DNA from: Phycisphaerales bacterium
GTDB taxonomy: Bacteria; Planctomycetota; Phycisphaerae; Phycisphaerales; UBA1924
DNA length: 52,056 nucleotides
Reading direction: 5' to 3'
Assembly (NCBI GenBank): GCA_020849105.1
Contig: JADLGW010000059.1
Span: 1-52,056 of the forward strand
Shown piece after piece: positions 8,657 to 17,653 of this stretch; position 1 is the stretch's first letter, and each line of letters opens with the position of its first letter. Position numbers and translations under genes: made by a program. The notes beneath the pieces are model-generated. The model saw only the letters and a list, made by a program, of their open reading frames with translations. It had not been told where the DNA came from and made no database searches.

Positions 8657-9559
8657 ATGGGAGTGGGGCACTCGCACGGCGCATCCGCGCCCCGGCATGA
8701 ACGGCGGATGGTGGCGGCGCTGGCGCTGACCGCGGCCTACATGGCCGCCGAGTTTGTGAGCGGCCTTGCGTTCGGGAGCCTGGCGCTGCTCTCCGACGCG
8801 GCACACATGCTCGCCGACGTGTCCGCCCTGGCCATCGCCCTGGTCGCGATGCGGCTGGCGCGGCGCCCGCCCGACGCGCGGCGGACGTACGGCTATCACC
8901 GGTTCGAGATCCTGGCCGCGGCGTTCAACGCCGCCGTTCTCCTGGCCGTCGCGTTCTGGATTCTCTTCGAGGCGTACCGGCGCTTCACCGGCCCGCCCCC
9001 GGATATCCGATCGATCCCCATGTTGGCGGTCGCGGCGATCGGGCTCCTCGTCAACCTTGCGGGGATCGTGCTCCTCCGCGGCGGCAAGGATCGGAGCCTC
9101 AACGTCAAAGGGGCGTACCTCGAAGTCTGGAGCGACCTGCTGGCCTCGGTTGCGGTCATGGTGGCCGCGGGTGTGATCCGGCTCACGGCGTGGTGGCCGA
9201 TCGATCCAATCCTGGGGGCGCTCATCGGGCTATGGGTGGTGCCGCGGACATGGGTGCTGCTGTCACAGAGCGTCAACCTGCTGCTCGAGGGGGTTCCCGA
9301 GGGTGTTGAACTGGCGCCGCTGCGGGATGAACTGGCGCGTATCCCCGGGGTCGCGTCGCTGCATGACCTTCATGTCTGGGCCGTCACCAGCGAGAAGAAC
9401 CTGCTCACCGTGCACCTCGTTGGGAAGGATGGGCCGGAGCCTGACGCCGCGCAGCGCATCGTGGTCGCGGCGCAGGAGATCGCGCGACGACACAAGATCG
9501 GGCATGTGACGGTGCAGGTGGAGCCGCCCGGCGCCGGCGCCCACGGGCCCGGGTGGTGA
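8657..9559 (+). CDS. Cation diffusion facilitator (CDF) metal exporter
   Basis: A 300-residue inner-membrane protein that would export divalent metal (probably Zn2+ or a similar ion) by proton antiport. Six membrane helices are visible, with a His-containing N-terminus (GHSHG). Helix 2 carries the metal-site motif in SDAAHMLADVSAL (His50, Asp54). Helix 5 has LEVWSDLLAS (Glu156, Asp160), where most zinc CDFs have His at the first position. The C-terminal cytoplasmic ferredoxin-like domain (about 210-290) contains LHDLHVWAVTS. The ATG has no ribosome-binding site but a TATGCT box 5 nt upstream. Family is certain; metal specificity is not, because of the Glu substitution. Confidence 0.94.
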   Translation: MGVGHSHGASAPRHERRMVAALALTAAYMAAEFVSGLAFGSLALLSDAAHMLADVSALAIALVAMRLARRPPDARRTYGYHRFEILAAAFNAAVLLAVAFWILFEAYRRFTGPPPDIRSIPMLAVAAIGLLVNLAGIVLLRGGKDRSLNVKGAYLEVWSDLLASVAVMVAAGVIRLTAWWPIDPILGALIGLWVVPRTWVLLSQSVNLLLEGVPEGVELAPLRDELARIPGVASLHDLHVWAVTSEKNLLTVHLVGKDGPEPDAAQRIVVAAQEIARRHKIGHVTVQVEPPGAGAHGPGW

Positions 9560-9614
9560 GCGCGAGGGTGCGGTGCGCGGGCCGGAGGGGGCAGCCCGGC
9601 GGTGACGGCGCGGA

Positions 9615-9620
9615 TACGCT
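9615..9620 (+). promoter_or_regulatory. Putative -10 box, leaderless start of ndh
   Basis: TACGCT ends 5 nt before the ATG at 9626. It lies inside the longer version of the reading frame that would begin at the GTG at 9602, so it favours the ATG. Confidence 0.4.
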
Positions 9621-9625
9621 GGGAC

Positions 9626-10924
9626 ATGGGCGGGGCGCGGGTCGTGATTCTCGGCGGCGGGTTCTCCGGGGCGTACTGCGCCCGGGGGCTGGCCCGGCGG
9701 GTCAGGAGTCCGCGCGACGTCCTGCTCATCGACCGCAACAACTACTTTGTCTTCTACCCGCTGCTGGTTGAGGCCGGCACGGGCCGGCTGGAACCCCGCC
9801 ACGCCGTGATCTCGATCCGCTCGATGATCGGGGCGGCCTCGTTCCGGCTGGCCGAGGTTTCGGGCGTGGACCCCTCCCGGCGCGAGGTGGCGGTGCGCAT
9901 CCCCGAACTGGACCTGGAGGAGCGCGTCGGCTACGACCACCTGGTCCTGGCCCTGGGCAGCGTCACCCGCATGCCGGATATCCCGGGCCTGCGCCGCTAC
10001 GGCTGGGAGATGAAGTCGCTGGCCGACGCCGTGGCGATGCGCGACCGCGTCGCCCGCCTGCTGGAGATCGCCGACTCCACGCCGGACCAGGAGTTGCGGC
10101 GGTCGATGCTGCACCTGGTCGTGATCGGCGGCAACTTCACGGGCGCGGAGGTCGCCGGCGAGTTTGCCGCGTTCCTGGAGGACGCCAGGGGCCGCTACCG
10201 GAACATCGGACCCGGCGAGGTGAAGGTCACGCTCATCGATCACAGCGAGCAGATCCTCTCGGCCCTGGGACGCGACCTGGGAGACTTCGCCGCCCGGAGC
10301 ATGCGCAGGCGGGGCATTGAGGTGCTGACCCGCGAGAGCGTCACCGAGATCGGCCCGGATTTCGTGACCCTCGCCAGCGGGCCGCGGGTGCGCGCCCACA
10401 CCGCGATCTGGTGCGCCGGTATCGCCGCGCCGCCGACGCTCGCGGGCATGGGCCTGCCGCTCGATGAGCGCGGCTACCTGGTGTGCGAGCCGGACCTGCG
10501 CGTGCGGGGGCACCCGAACATCTGGGCCATCGGCGACGCCGCCGTCAACCCGGGACCCGACGGAAGGGCCTACCCCGCAACAGCCCAGCACGGCGTGCGC
10601 GAGGGGGCGCACGCGGCCCGCAACATCGCCGCGGTGCTGGCCGGCAGGCCGGCCACGCCGTGCCGGATCAAGAGCAAGGGATCGCTGGCGGCCCTGGGGC
10701 GGCGCACAGGCGTCGCGCGGGTGTTCGGCGTCTCCGTTGAAGGGTTCCTCGCGTGGTGGCTGTGGCGGACCGTGTACCTGATGAAGATGCCGGGCCTCGG
10801 GCGAAAGGTCCGCGTCGCCATGGACTGGACGCTGGACTTCTTTGGCCGCGGGGACCCGGTGCAACTCGGGCTGCACCGCGGCCCCCCCCGGGCGGGGATT
10901 CCAGACTCGATCACGCCGCGGTAG
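9626..10924 (+). CDS. Type II NADH dehydrogenase-like FAD/NAD(P)-dependent oxidoreductase
   Basis: A 432-residue flavoprotein of the pyridine nucleotide-disulfide oxidoreductase superfamily. The FAD Rossmann motif is VVILGGGFSGAYCARGL at the N-terminus. A second nucleotide-binding motif is VVIGGNFTGAEVAGEFAAF (about 170-190), and the late FAD motif is IWAIGDAAVNPG (about 303-314). The segment NYFVFYPLLVEAGTG is typical of NDH-2 enzymes, which pass electrons from NADH to quinone without pumping protons. A C-terminal amphipathic stretch (VYLMKMPGLGRKVRV) could anchor it to the membrane. The start is set at the ATG 5 nt after a TACGCT box. Confidence 0.88.
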   Translation: MGGARVVILGGGFSGAYCARGLARRVRSPRDVLLIDRNNYFVFYPLLVEAGTGRLEPRHAVISIRSMIGAASFRLAEVSGVDPSRREVAVRIPELDLEERVGYDHLVLALGSVTRMPDIPGLRRYGWEMKSLADAVAMRDRVARLLEIADSTPDQELRRSMLHLVVIGGNFTGAEVAGEFAAFLEDARGRYRNIGPGEVKVTLIDHSEQILSALGRDLGDFAARSMRRRGIEVLTRESVTEIGPDFVTLASGPRVRAHTAIWCAGIAAPPTLAGMGLPLDERGYLVCEPDLRVRGHPNIWAIGDAAVNPGPDGRAYPATAQHGVREGAHAARNIAAVLAGRPATPCRIKSKGSLAALGRRTGVARVFGVSVEGFLAWWLWRTVYLMKMPGLGRKVRVAMDWTLDFFGRGDPVQLGLHRGPPRAGIPDSITPR

Positions 10925-10927
10925 ACT
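10922..10927 (+). promoter_or_regulatory. Putative -10 box of the small lipoprotein gene
   Basis: TAGACT overlaps the end of the ndh stop codon and lies 44 nt before the next ATG, which has its own AAGGGGA ribosome-binding site. Confidence 0.35.
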
Positions 10928-10971
10928 GCCGGCGACGGGTTCGGGTTGGACCAAGGCACAAGGGGAAACCC

Positions 10972-11292
10972 ATGCGGAAGTCAGCGGCGTCGTTCCTGGC
11001 GGTGTGCGCGGCCCTGTTCCTCTCGGCCTGCGGGCCGGAGATCAACGACGAGACGTACGACCAGATCGTGGCCGGGCTCACCGTCGACCAGGTGAACAAC
11101 CTGATCGGGTCCGAGGGTGAGAAGGAAGTCGCCGGCGGTGTGCAGATTTCCGCCGCGGGCGTCATGAGCACGACCAACAGCGAGCACCTGAGCGAGCAGG
11201 TGTACGTCTGGAAGGAGGCCGGCCTGAACAAGCCGCAGATCGTGGTGAAGTTCAAGGACGGCCTGATGGTCAGCAAGTCGAAGAACTTCTAG
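10972..11292 (+). CDS. Small lipoprotein, BLIP/SmpA-like (DUF3862-type)
   Basis: A 106-residue protein with a lipoprotein signal (LFLSAC, Cys21). The mature part contains a helix segment ([18 protein letters not shown]) followed by strands ([31 protein letters not shown]). That pattern is shared by the BLIP/SmpA-like fold and DUF3862 proteins, which often act as envelope interaction modules. Function is not assigned. It has an AAGGGGA ribosome-binding site 6 nt before the ATG. The stop codon overlaps that of the convergent prepilin-like gene in a shared CTAG. Confidence 0.8.
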   Translation: MRKSAASFLAVCAALFLSACGPEINDETYDQIVAGLTVDQVNNLIGSEGEKEVAGGVQISAAGVMSTTNSEHLSEQVYVWKEAGLNKPQIVVKFKDGLMVSKSKNF

Positions 11293-12086
11293 GGCGATCC
11301 GTTCGGCCGGTAGTCGCCGTCGTCCCAACTCGCCACCGTCGTGAGCCGCGCCGCCGAGATGATCTGGGCGTGGCCGTCGAGGAAGGCGGCGTTGGAGCCG
11401 TTCAGGTGCCGCTTCGGAGCGATCCTCTGGATCATCTCCGGGATATTGGGCATCGTGCCGGTGACGTTGGGCTCATGGTGCAGGTCGTAGTAGACCGCGA
11501 CCTGCTGGTTGGATTGCCCCGGGAAGTACCACGCGCCCGAGTGCACGGCCACGGGATCGTCGGCGAAGCACCCCAGGTAGATGCAGTCGTAGGGGCGCGG
11601 GTAGCGGCCGAGTTTCGTCGGCTTCTTGGCGATGGAGTTGAGGACGCCGGGGGCGCGGAACGACATCCCGTTGTTGACGTAATGGATCTCGTGGCGGTCC
11701 TTCGGACGGCTGGGATCCTTGTAGTACGGGGCCATGGAATACAGTTCGCGCCAGCCCCCGCCAACCTGCACGTTGTCCTTGTCCCTGGCCTGGTCGTCAA
11801 GGTACGGGCGCAGGACGTACGCCCACTGCGGATTCACCGCCGGGTACACATGCCCGGGCCAGGTCTCGCTGGACCCGCTCTCGCGCGGGATGTACTCCCG
11901 GTTGGCCTCGGCGTAGTACGTCAGCGCCATGCCGATCTGCCGCTGGTTCGAGAGGCAGACCGCGGCCCGGCCGGCCTCGCGTGCCTTCCCGAGCGAGGGC
12001 AGCAGGATGCCGATCAGCAGCGCAATGATCGCGATGACGACGAGCAACTCGATCAGCGTGAATGCCCCGGCACGACGGGTGCGCAT
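11289..12086 (-). CDS. Type IV prepilin-like protein (planctomycete type, H-X9-DG C-terminus)
   Basis: A 265-residue protein with a classical prepilin N-terminus: short basic leader, then [18 protein letters not shown], giving cleavage before Phe and a Glu at mature position 5. The C-terminus carries [15 protein letters not shown], the H-X9-DG motif of the large planctomycete pseudopilin family. It is secreted or pilin-like, and its exact role is unknown. It begins at the second possible ATG (MRTRRAG) because TATGCT ends exactly 6 nt upstream and no Shine-Dalgarno sequence exists; the earlier in-frame ATG would overlap this box. Confidence 0.93.
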   Translation of the reverse strand: MRTRRAGAFTLIELLVVIAIIALLIGILLPSLGKAREAGRAAVCLSNQRQIGMALTYYAEANREYIPRESGSSETWPGHVYPAVNPQWAYVLRPYLDDQARDKDNVQVGGGWRELYSMAPYYKDPSRPKDRHEIHYVNNGMSFRAPGVLNSIAKKPTKLGRYPRPYDCIYLGCFADDPVAVHSGAWYFPGQSNQQVAVYYDLHHEPNVTGTMPNIPEMIQRIAPKRHLNGSNAAFLDGHAQIISAARLTTVASWDDGDYRPNGSP

Positions 12087-12092
12087 GGCACC

Positions 12093-12098
12093 AGCATA
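12093..12098 (-). promoter_or_regulatory. Putative -10 box, leaderless start of the prepilin-like gene
   Basis: TATGCT followed by a 6-nt gap and the ATG. Confidence 0.5.
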
Positions 12099-12125
12099 CC
12101 GCACGGCCGGGCATGGAGGGCGGCA

Positions 12126-14750
12126 TCAGCCGCCGGTTGCCCCACGCAACCCATCGATCCAGCCCTCGATCGCTTCCCGATCCGCCGGGTCCCGGGCGGC
12201 GTCGCGCATGGCCGCAAGGGCGTCGAGCCCGCGCCGGTCAGCCAGGGCGACCAGCGCCCGCGCGGCCGCCTCCCGCACCGCGCGTTCCCGGTCGCCGAGC
12301 AGGCGGGAAAGGGCCGTGTACGCCGCCTCCGGGTTGTGATGGGCGAGGCGTTGCACGGCACGAACCGCGTGCTGCCGCGTGTCGTGGCCGGATCCGGGCG
12401 CGGCCAGCCGGGCCGCGACCTCCAGCCCCTGCGGGGCATCGATCTCGGCCAGGGCTGACAAGGCCCGCTCCCGGAACCGGTCGAACTGGGAGTCCATCGC
12501 CGCCGCCCGGATGAGCACGTCCGCCTGCCCGGCGGCCCTGAGCGCCCCGAGCCCGGACAGGGCCGCCGCGCGCACCCGCTCGCTCGCGTCGCGCTCGAAC
12601 GTCCGCACCATGAACGCGACCGCGCGATCCCTGGCCTCCGGCTCGACGGATGGGCGGGCGCCCAGGGCCGCCATGGCTTCGACCACCGCCTCGCGAACCA
12701 GCGGGTCTTCCACCTGCGCCTCCACGAGGTCGGTGACCCACCGCGCCTCCGGCCGGTCGCGCAGGGCCCGCACCGCCGCGATCCTCAGAACGCTGTGCAG
12801 GCGTGTGTCCAGCACAGTCGCCCACAGGGCCATCGACGCGTCACGCGAGTCGTCGCCCGCAAGCCCCCGCGCGGCCCGGACCCGCGACGCCAGCGTCGGG
12901 CCGTGCAGCAGTTCTTCGGTCCGCCACTTCACCGGCTGCACGACCCGCACGTCAGCGAGCACCGCCAGCGCGGGGTCCACCGCGACCATCAAGGGTTCGG
13001 CGGGCACCGGGATCGTCGCCGCGGTCTCCCGGGAATCGACCTCGATCACGCGGCGGATCACCGCATCCCCGCTCGTGATGCGCACCGGGAGCGAGAACGC
13101 GAAGGCCGGGTTGTACCCGTCGATCCGCTGGGTCTGCCGGATCGCCACGGTCACCGCCTGGTCCCGGGCCGACCACGCGGTCTCCACGACAAGGCGGGGA
13201 ACGCCCGGACGGTCGCACCACTGCGTGAAGAACCGCTGCAGGCTCTCGCCGCTGACTCCCTCCATGACGCGGCGGAAGTCGCCGGTCTCCGCCTGCCCGG
13301 ACCCGTACGCGTCGAGGTAGGCCCGCATCCCGCGGAAGAAGACCCCGTCACCAAGCCGGGTCCGCAGCATGTGGAGGATGGCGGCGCCCTTCGGGTACGG
13401 GTTGGACTCGCGCCCGAAGACGTCGTCCGGGTGGTGGTATACACCGCTGACCATCGGCACCTGCTCCGGCGCGGCGCCCCGATCACCACCGGCCGCGGCG
13501 TCGAACTGCCCGAGCACGCCGGCCATGTACCCGTCCGGGCCGTCGCGGTGCTCGAACCACAGGTTCTCGCAGTACGACGCGAAGCCCTCATTCAGCCAGA
13601 TGTGCGCCCACGAGCGGCAGGTGACCAGGTCGCCGAACCACTGGTGCGCCAGTTCGTGGCTGATCAGGCCGTCCTGATCCTCCTCGGCCTGCATCGCCGG
13701 CGGGATCGGAGCGCCGTCAAAGAGCGTGGCGGCGCTGGTGTTCTCCATCCCGCCCCAGTCGAAGTTGTGGACGACCAGTTGTGCGTAGCGGTCCCAAGGG
13801 TAGGGCTCATCGAAGAGTTGCGCAAAGAACTCGACCATCTGCGGCGTGCGGCCGAACGTGCCCGGCACGCGGTCCGCCTGCCCCGGCGGGACGTAGACCG
13901 GCATCGGCACGGCCTCCGTGCCCACGTCCACCACGTCGAACTTGCCGATCACGAGCGTGACCAGGTACGGGACGTGCGGCCTGTCCTGCACCCAGTGAAA
14001 GACCTCCTGCCCGCTCAGGTGGGTTCGCCCCGTCGGCGAGGTGCCCGACGCGACGCCCTTCTCGTGCTCCATCAGCCGGCCGTTGGAACTGACCGTGTAC
14101 CCCACCGGCACGCGCACCGTCAGGTCGGTTGTCATCCTGTCGTTGGGGAAGTCGTGGCACGGGAACCAGTACGAGTTGAACTCGGATTCACCCTGCGAAT
14201 ACACCTGCGCGGCGCGGCCCGGCCATGCGGGGTCCTCCGGCGTCCACCACAACCCCTTGGGAGGATCGTCGATCGCGTAGGTCGTCGCCAGGCTGTACGC
14301 CGTACCGCGGACAAGCGGCTTCGGAAACCGCAGCGTCAGCCAGCGGCCGTCGGCCTCGAAGGTCGAGGGCACCGTGCGCGGCTCATCGACCCCGACCTCG
14401 GTCAGCGTCGCGTCGTCGATACGCAGCAGGCGCGCATCCAGCCGGAGGGTGGTGACACCCTCCGAAACCGGCTGGAAGTCCAGCGTCTGGACCGCCAGGG
14501 CGCGCGGCGTGTTCATGTCCGGGATGTCCAGCACAAGCGACATGTGCGTGAAGTCCACGACGGGGCTGGGCGGGTAGTGCGTCAGGTCGCGCCCGGTGGC
14601 GGCGTCAAAGCCCGGACGGACGGGCTCCGGGGCGGCCGGGGCCGCGGGAGTGACCACGCCGGGCACGGCCGGCGGGGTGGTGCTCTGGGCTCCGGCCGCG
14701 GTCACGAACGCGAGCGGCAGGGCGAGTCGGAGCGAACGGTACCGGCGCAT
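12126..14750 (-). CDS. M1-family aminopeptidase with C-terminal HEAT-like repeats
   Basis: An 874-residue exported metallopeptidase with an N-terminal signal peptide (LRLALPLAFVTAAGAQS). The M1 N-terminal beta domain occupies about 45-230. The exopeptidase motif GGMENTS and the zinc site HELAHQWFGDLV...NEGFASY follow at about residues 330-390. The region beyond about 640 is a string of short paired helices (LRDRPEARWVTDLVEAQVED, VRAAALSGLGALR, VREAAARALVALADRRG) that reads as HEAT-like repeats. It cleaves N-terminal residues from peptides, probably in the periplasm. Its ATG shares one base with the stop of the upstream M1 gene (TGATG), so the two are a translationally coupled pair. Confidence 0.93.
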   Translation of the reverse strand: MRRYRSLRLALPLAFVTAAGAQSTTPPAVPGVVTPAAPAAPEPVRPGFDAATGRDLTHYPPSPVVDFTHMSLVLDIPDMNTPRALAVQTLDFQPVSEGVTTLRLDARLLRIDDATLTEVGVDEPRTVPSTFEADGRWLTLRFPKPLVRGTAYSLATTYAIDDPPKGLWWTPEDPAWPGRAAQVYSQGESEFNSYWFPCHDFPNDRMTTDLTVRVPVGYTVSSNGRLMEHEKGVASGTSPTGRTHLSGQEVFHWVQDRPHVPYLVTLVIGKFDVVDVGTEAVPMPVYVPPGQADRVPGTFGRTPQMVEFFAQLFDEPYPWDRYAQLVVHNFDWGGMENTSAATLFDGAPIPPAMQAEEDQDGLISHELAHQWFGDLVTCRSWAHIWLNEGFASYCENLWFEHRDGPDGYMAGVLGQFDAAAGGDRGAAPEQVPMVSGVYHHPDDVFGRESNPYPKGAAILHMLRTRLGDGVFFRGMRAYLDAYGSGQAETGDFRRVMEGVSGESLQRFFTQWCDRPGVPRLVVETAWSARDQAVTVAIRQTQRIDGYNPAFAFSLPVRITSGDAVIRRVIEVDSRETAATIPVPAEPLMVAVDPALAVLADVRVVQPVKWRTEELLHGPTLASRVRAARGLAGDDSRDASMALWATVLDTRLHSVLRIAAVRALRDRPEARWVTDLVEAQVEDPLVREAVVEAMAALGARPSVEPEARDRAVAFMVRTFERDASERVRAAALSGLGALRAAGQADVLIRAAAMDSQFDRFRERALSALAEIDAPQGLEVAARLAAPGSGHDTRQHAVRAVQRLAHHNPEAAYTALSRLLGDRERAVREAAARALVALADRRGLDALAAMRDAARDPADREAIEGWIDGLRGATGG

Positions 14751-16567
14751 CAGCGGGACTCCACGGGTTCGGATGGCTCCGCTCCCTCCGCAGGAGCGGG
14801 AGCCTCGGGCGGTTCGATCTTCTTCTTGACCGTCACGGTGAGGGCGCAGGTCATCTCCGGGTCCATCCGCGCGTCGGTCGGGCGCTCCGCCAGCACAAAC
14901 GACGCCTCCGCCTGCCTCGAATCCATGTTCACATACACGGTCTGCGGCTCGCTCCCGGCGAACCTCAGTTCAACGGGGATGCGCAGCACATACGCCGGAT
15001 TGTCCGCGTCGATCTTCTGCGTCTGCACCACCCGCACATGCAGAGCCGAATCCGATTCGCTCCATTCGTACCACACACCGGCCCGCGGCAGGCCCGGCCG
15101 CGTCACCCACTGGTGGAAGAACCGCTCCAGGTTCTCGCCGGACGCGGCCTCCAGCGCGTGCCGGAAGTCGTCGGTCTCGACCTCCTTAAACTTGTAGTCC
15201 CGGATGTACGAGCGCACGCCGCGGAAGAACGCATCGTCGCCCAGCCGCATCCGGAGCATGTGCAGCACCAGCGCACCCTTGGAATAGATGTTGTTGGGGC
15301 GCATGAAGACGTCGAACGGTCCCTCGTAGCGGTTGCTCGCCATGCCCGGTGAGCGCGGCGCCGCCGTCCGGTTCATCGCCCGTTCGGCGAACATGTACCG
15401 GGAGATGTGCAGCAGGTAGGCGCGGCGGCCCGCCTCCCTTCCGCCCGTGCGCTCCGCGTCGTGCTCGGCCCACAGGGCCTCGCCCATGCTGGCCCACCCC
15501 TCGTTCAGCCACGCGTACTCCCAGGACTTGCAGGTCACAAGGTCGCCGGTCCACTGGTGGCACGCCTCGTGGGCGATGACGTCGTCCTGCGACCCCGGCG
15601 GCGCGTACGCCGAGGACGACTGCATCGTCGTCCCGGACGTGTTCTCCATCCCGCCCGCAGCGAAGTTCCGCACGAGCAACTGCGCGTACTTGTCCCAGGG
15701 GTACGGCTCGCCGAACGTCTCCTCGAAGAACGCCAGCATCTCCGGGGTCCGGGCGTACGCCTTCTGCGCCGATGCCTCCGATCCCAGGGGCGCGTACAGG
15801 TAGATCGGCAGCGGCCGCGAGAGGCCCGCATCCCGGCCGTCCAGCCCGACGATCGCGAACTTGCCGATCACCAGGAGCACCAGGTACGAAGCGTGCGGCT
15901 TGTCCTGCAACCAGTGCCATGTCGTGCGACCAGCGCCGGCGCGGGCGCTGCCGACCAGCCTGCCGTTGGAGCACACCTGGTACTCGCTCCCGACCGTCAC
16001 CAGCAGTTCCGTCGTCATCCGTTCGTTGGGGAAGTCGTGGCACGCGAACCATGTGCGGGCGTAGTCCGGCTCGCCCTGGCTGTGGATCTGCGGCCACCGG
16101 TCCGTCTCGCTCCGGGCGCCCTCGCGACCCGGTGTCCAGGTGAGCCCGGCCCCGTTGTTCATCGAGTAATCGATGTCGTACCGGATCGTGACCTCGGTGT
16201 CGCCGTCGAGCGGGGCCGGCGACGGCAGACGGACGGAAAGGCGGTCCTCGACGTGGGTGAACTCGGCGGGCGCGCCGTTCACGGCCACCCCGTGCACGTC
16301 CAGGCCCTTGGCGTCCAGTTCCAGCCGGGTACGCGGCGTCCCGAGGGACCGCACCCGCAGCGTCTCGACCGCGCTGGCCCTGGCCTCCGTCATCGTCGGG
16401 ATGTCGAGGGCGACCCGGATGTGGATGATGTCAAAGAGTCGCGACGGCGGGTAGTGGGCAAGGTCCCGCCCGGTCTCGGCATCCACACGCCCGTCGCTCT
16501 GCGCCCGTACGCCCGTCGCGGCCGCGAGAATGGCCGCGGCAAGCAGCCCCCGAATCCAGGTGGTCAT
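14750..16567 (-). CDS. M1-family metallopeptidase
   Basis: A 605-residue exported aminopeptidase-like enzyme with signal peptide IRGLLAAAILAAATGVRAQS. It contains GGMENTSGTT and the zinc site HEACHQWTGDLV followed by the third ligand in WLNEGWAS; the His-to-Glu distance is 18 residues, as in M1. It ends in an acidic, Pro-rich tail and lacks the HEAT-like C-terminal part of its downstream neighbour. Both begin the mature protein with a DxxTGRDLxHYPPSxxxD segment, which supports duplication. A TACACT box ends 6 nt before the ATG with no Shine-Dalgarno sequence, so the pair is probably transcribed from a leaderless promoter. Confidence 0.92.
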   Translation of the reverse strand: MTTWIRGLLAAAILAAATGVRAQSDGRVDAETGRDLAHYPPSRLFDIIHIRVALDIPTMTEARASAVETLRVRSLGTPRTRLELDAKGLDVHGVAVNGAPAEFTHVEDRLSVRLPSPAPLDGDTEVTIRYDIDYSMNNGAGLTWTPGREGARSETDRWPQIHSQGEPDYARTWFACHDFPNERMTTELLVTVGSEYQVCSNGRLVGSARAGAGRTTWHWLQDKPHASYLVLLVIGKFAIVGLDGRDAGLSRPLPIYLYAPLGSEASAQKAYARTPEMLAFFEETFGEPYPWDKYAQLLVRNFAAGGMENTSGTTMQSSSAYAPPGSQDDVIAHEACHQWTGDLVTCKSWEYAWLNEGWASMGEALWAEHDAERTGGREAGRRAYLLHISRYMFAERAMNRTAAPRSPGMASNRYEGPFDVFMRPNNIYSKGALVLHMLRMRLGDDAFFRGVRSYIRDYKFKEVETDDFRHALEAASGENLERFFHQWVTRPGLPRAGVWYEWSESDSALHVRVVQTQKIDADNPAYVLRIPVELRFAGSEPQTVYVNMDSRQAEASFVLAERPTDARMDPEMTCALTVTVKKKIEPPEAPAPAEGAEPSEPVESR

Positions 16568-16573
16568 GGGGGC

Positions 16574-16579
16574 AGTGTA
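16574..16579 (-). promoter_or_regulatory. Putative -10 box, leaderless start of the M1 peptidase pair
   Basis: TACACT followed by a 6-nt gap and the ATG. Confidence 0.5.
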
Positions 16580-16621
16580 CCGCGTGCGGGCCGAAAGGAT
16601 TCCGGCGCCGGACCGGCCGGA

Positions 16622-17653
16622 TCACATCCGCCAGAGGCCGCTGGCCCAGGTCAGCCCGCCGCCGAACGCGACCAGCATGACCAGTTGGCCCTCCCGGATC
16701 CGCCCGGCGCTCCGCAGTTCGTGCAGGCAGACAGGCACCGAGCCGCTGGACGTGTTCCCGACCCGGTCGATGTTGACGTAGAGTTTCTCCTGCGGCAGGC
16801 CGAACCGCTCCCGCGCGGACTCCAGGATGCGCGCGTTGGACTGGTGGCACACATAGTGGTCCACGTCGTCCGGCGTGAGCCCCGCTCGATCAAGGGTCTG
16901 GGCGATCAGGTCGCAGAACTTCGTCACCGCGAACTTGAAGACCTCCCGCCCGTTCATGTACATGACGCCGAGTTTCTTGCCCTCGGCCCCGGCCGGAAAG
17001 TCACGCGCCCGTCGCGGGATGTACAGGTGCCGCCAACTCGTGCCGTCGGAGTGCATCGCCTGCGCGATGATGCCCCGTGATGGGTCGTCCGTCGCCCGCA
17101 GCACCGCCGCCCCCGCCGCGTCGCCGAACAGGATGGCCGTCCCCCGTCCCTCGGTCGAGTAGTCCATCACCTCGCTCAGCGTGTCACAGCCCACCACCCC
17201 GATGTTCCGGTAGGACCCCGCCCGGATCAGGTCGTGCGCCACGTTGGTCGCGTACACGAACCCGCAGCACGCGGCGTTCATGTCCACCGCGCCCGCGGCA
17301 CCCGCGCCGATCTCGCCGGCGACACGGCACGCCGTGGACGGGCACGCCTGCTCGGTGGACACCGTGGCCACGATCACCAGGTCCAGGTCCGCGGCGTCCA
17401 TCTTCGCGTCCGCCAGCGCCCCCCGCAACGCCTGCGCGGAGATCGTCCAGCAACTCTCGCCCTTGGCGGGGTTGACGCGCCGCCGCTCGCGGATCCCCGT
17501 CCGCTGAAGGATCCACTCGTCGGTCGTCTCCATCAACTTCTCGAGGTCCGCGTTCGTGATGCGGTCCTCGGGCAGCAGCATCCCGGTCCCGGCAATCCGC
17601 ACCCCGCGCCGCGGCGGGTCCGGCGGGCGGACGCTGGCGGCACGGCCGGTCAT
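16622..17653 (-). CDS. fabH: Beta-ketoacyl-ACP synthase III
   Basis: A 343-residue thiolase-fold enzyme that condenses acetyl-CoA (or another starter) with malonyl-ACP to begin fatty acid synthesis in the cytoplasm. The catalytic triad is present: Cys129 in DMNAACCGFVYAT, His270 in HYVCHQSNARI and Asn300 in DRVGNTSSGS. The FabH N-terminal signature TTDEWILQRTGIRERR is clear. Its ATG overlaps the plsX stop by 4 nt (ATGA), which fits the widespread rpmF-plsX-fabH operon. Length is slightly above the usual 320 because of a Pro/Arg-rich N-terminal extension of about 17 residues. Confidence 0.96.
   Translation of the reverse strand: MTGRAASVRPPDPPRRGVRIAGTGMLLPEDRITNADLEKLMETTDEWILQRTGIRERRRVNPAKGESCWTISAQALRGALADAKMDAADLDLVIVATVSTEQACPSTACRVAGEIGAGAAGAVDMNAACCGFVYATNVAHDLIRAGSYRNIGVVGCDTLSEVMDYSTEGRGTAILFGDAAGAAVLRATDDPSRGIIAQAMHSDGTSWRHLYIPRRARDFPAGAEGKKLGVMYMNGREVFKFAVTKFCDLIAQTLDRAGLTPDDVDHYVCHQSNARILESARERFGLPQEKLYVNIDRVGNTSSGSVPVCLHELRSAGRIREGQLVMLVAFGGGLTWASGLWRM

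Noticed and set aside
12795..15197. An 800-codon plus-strand frame opposite the M1 peptidases
   Set aside because: It is antisense to two HExxH peptidases and is low-complexity Arg/His/Val sequence.
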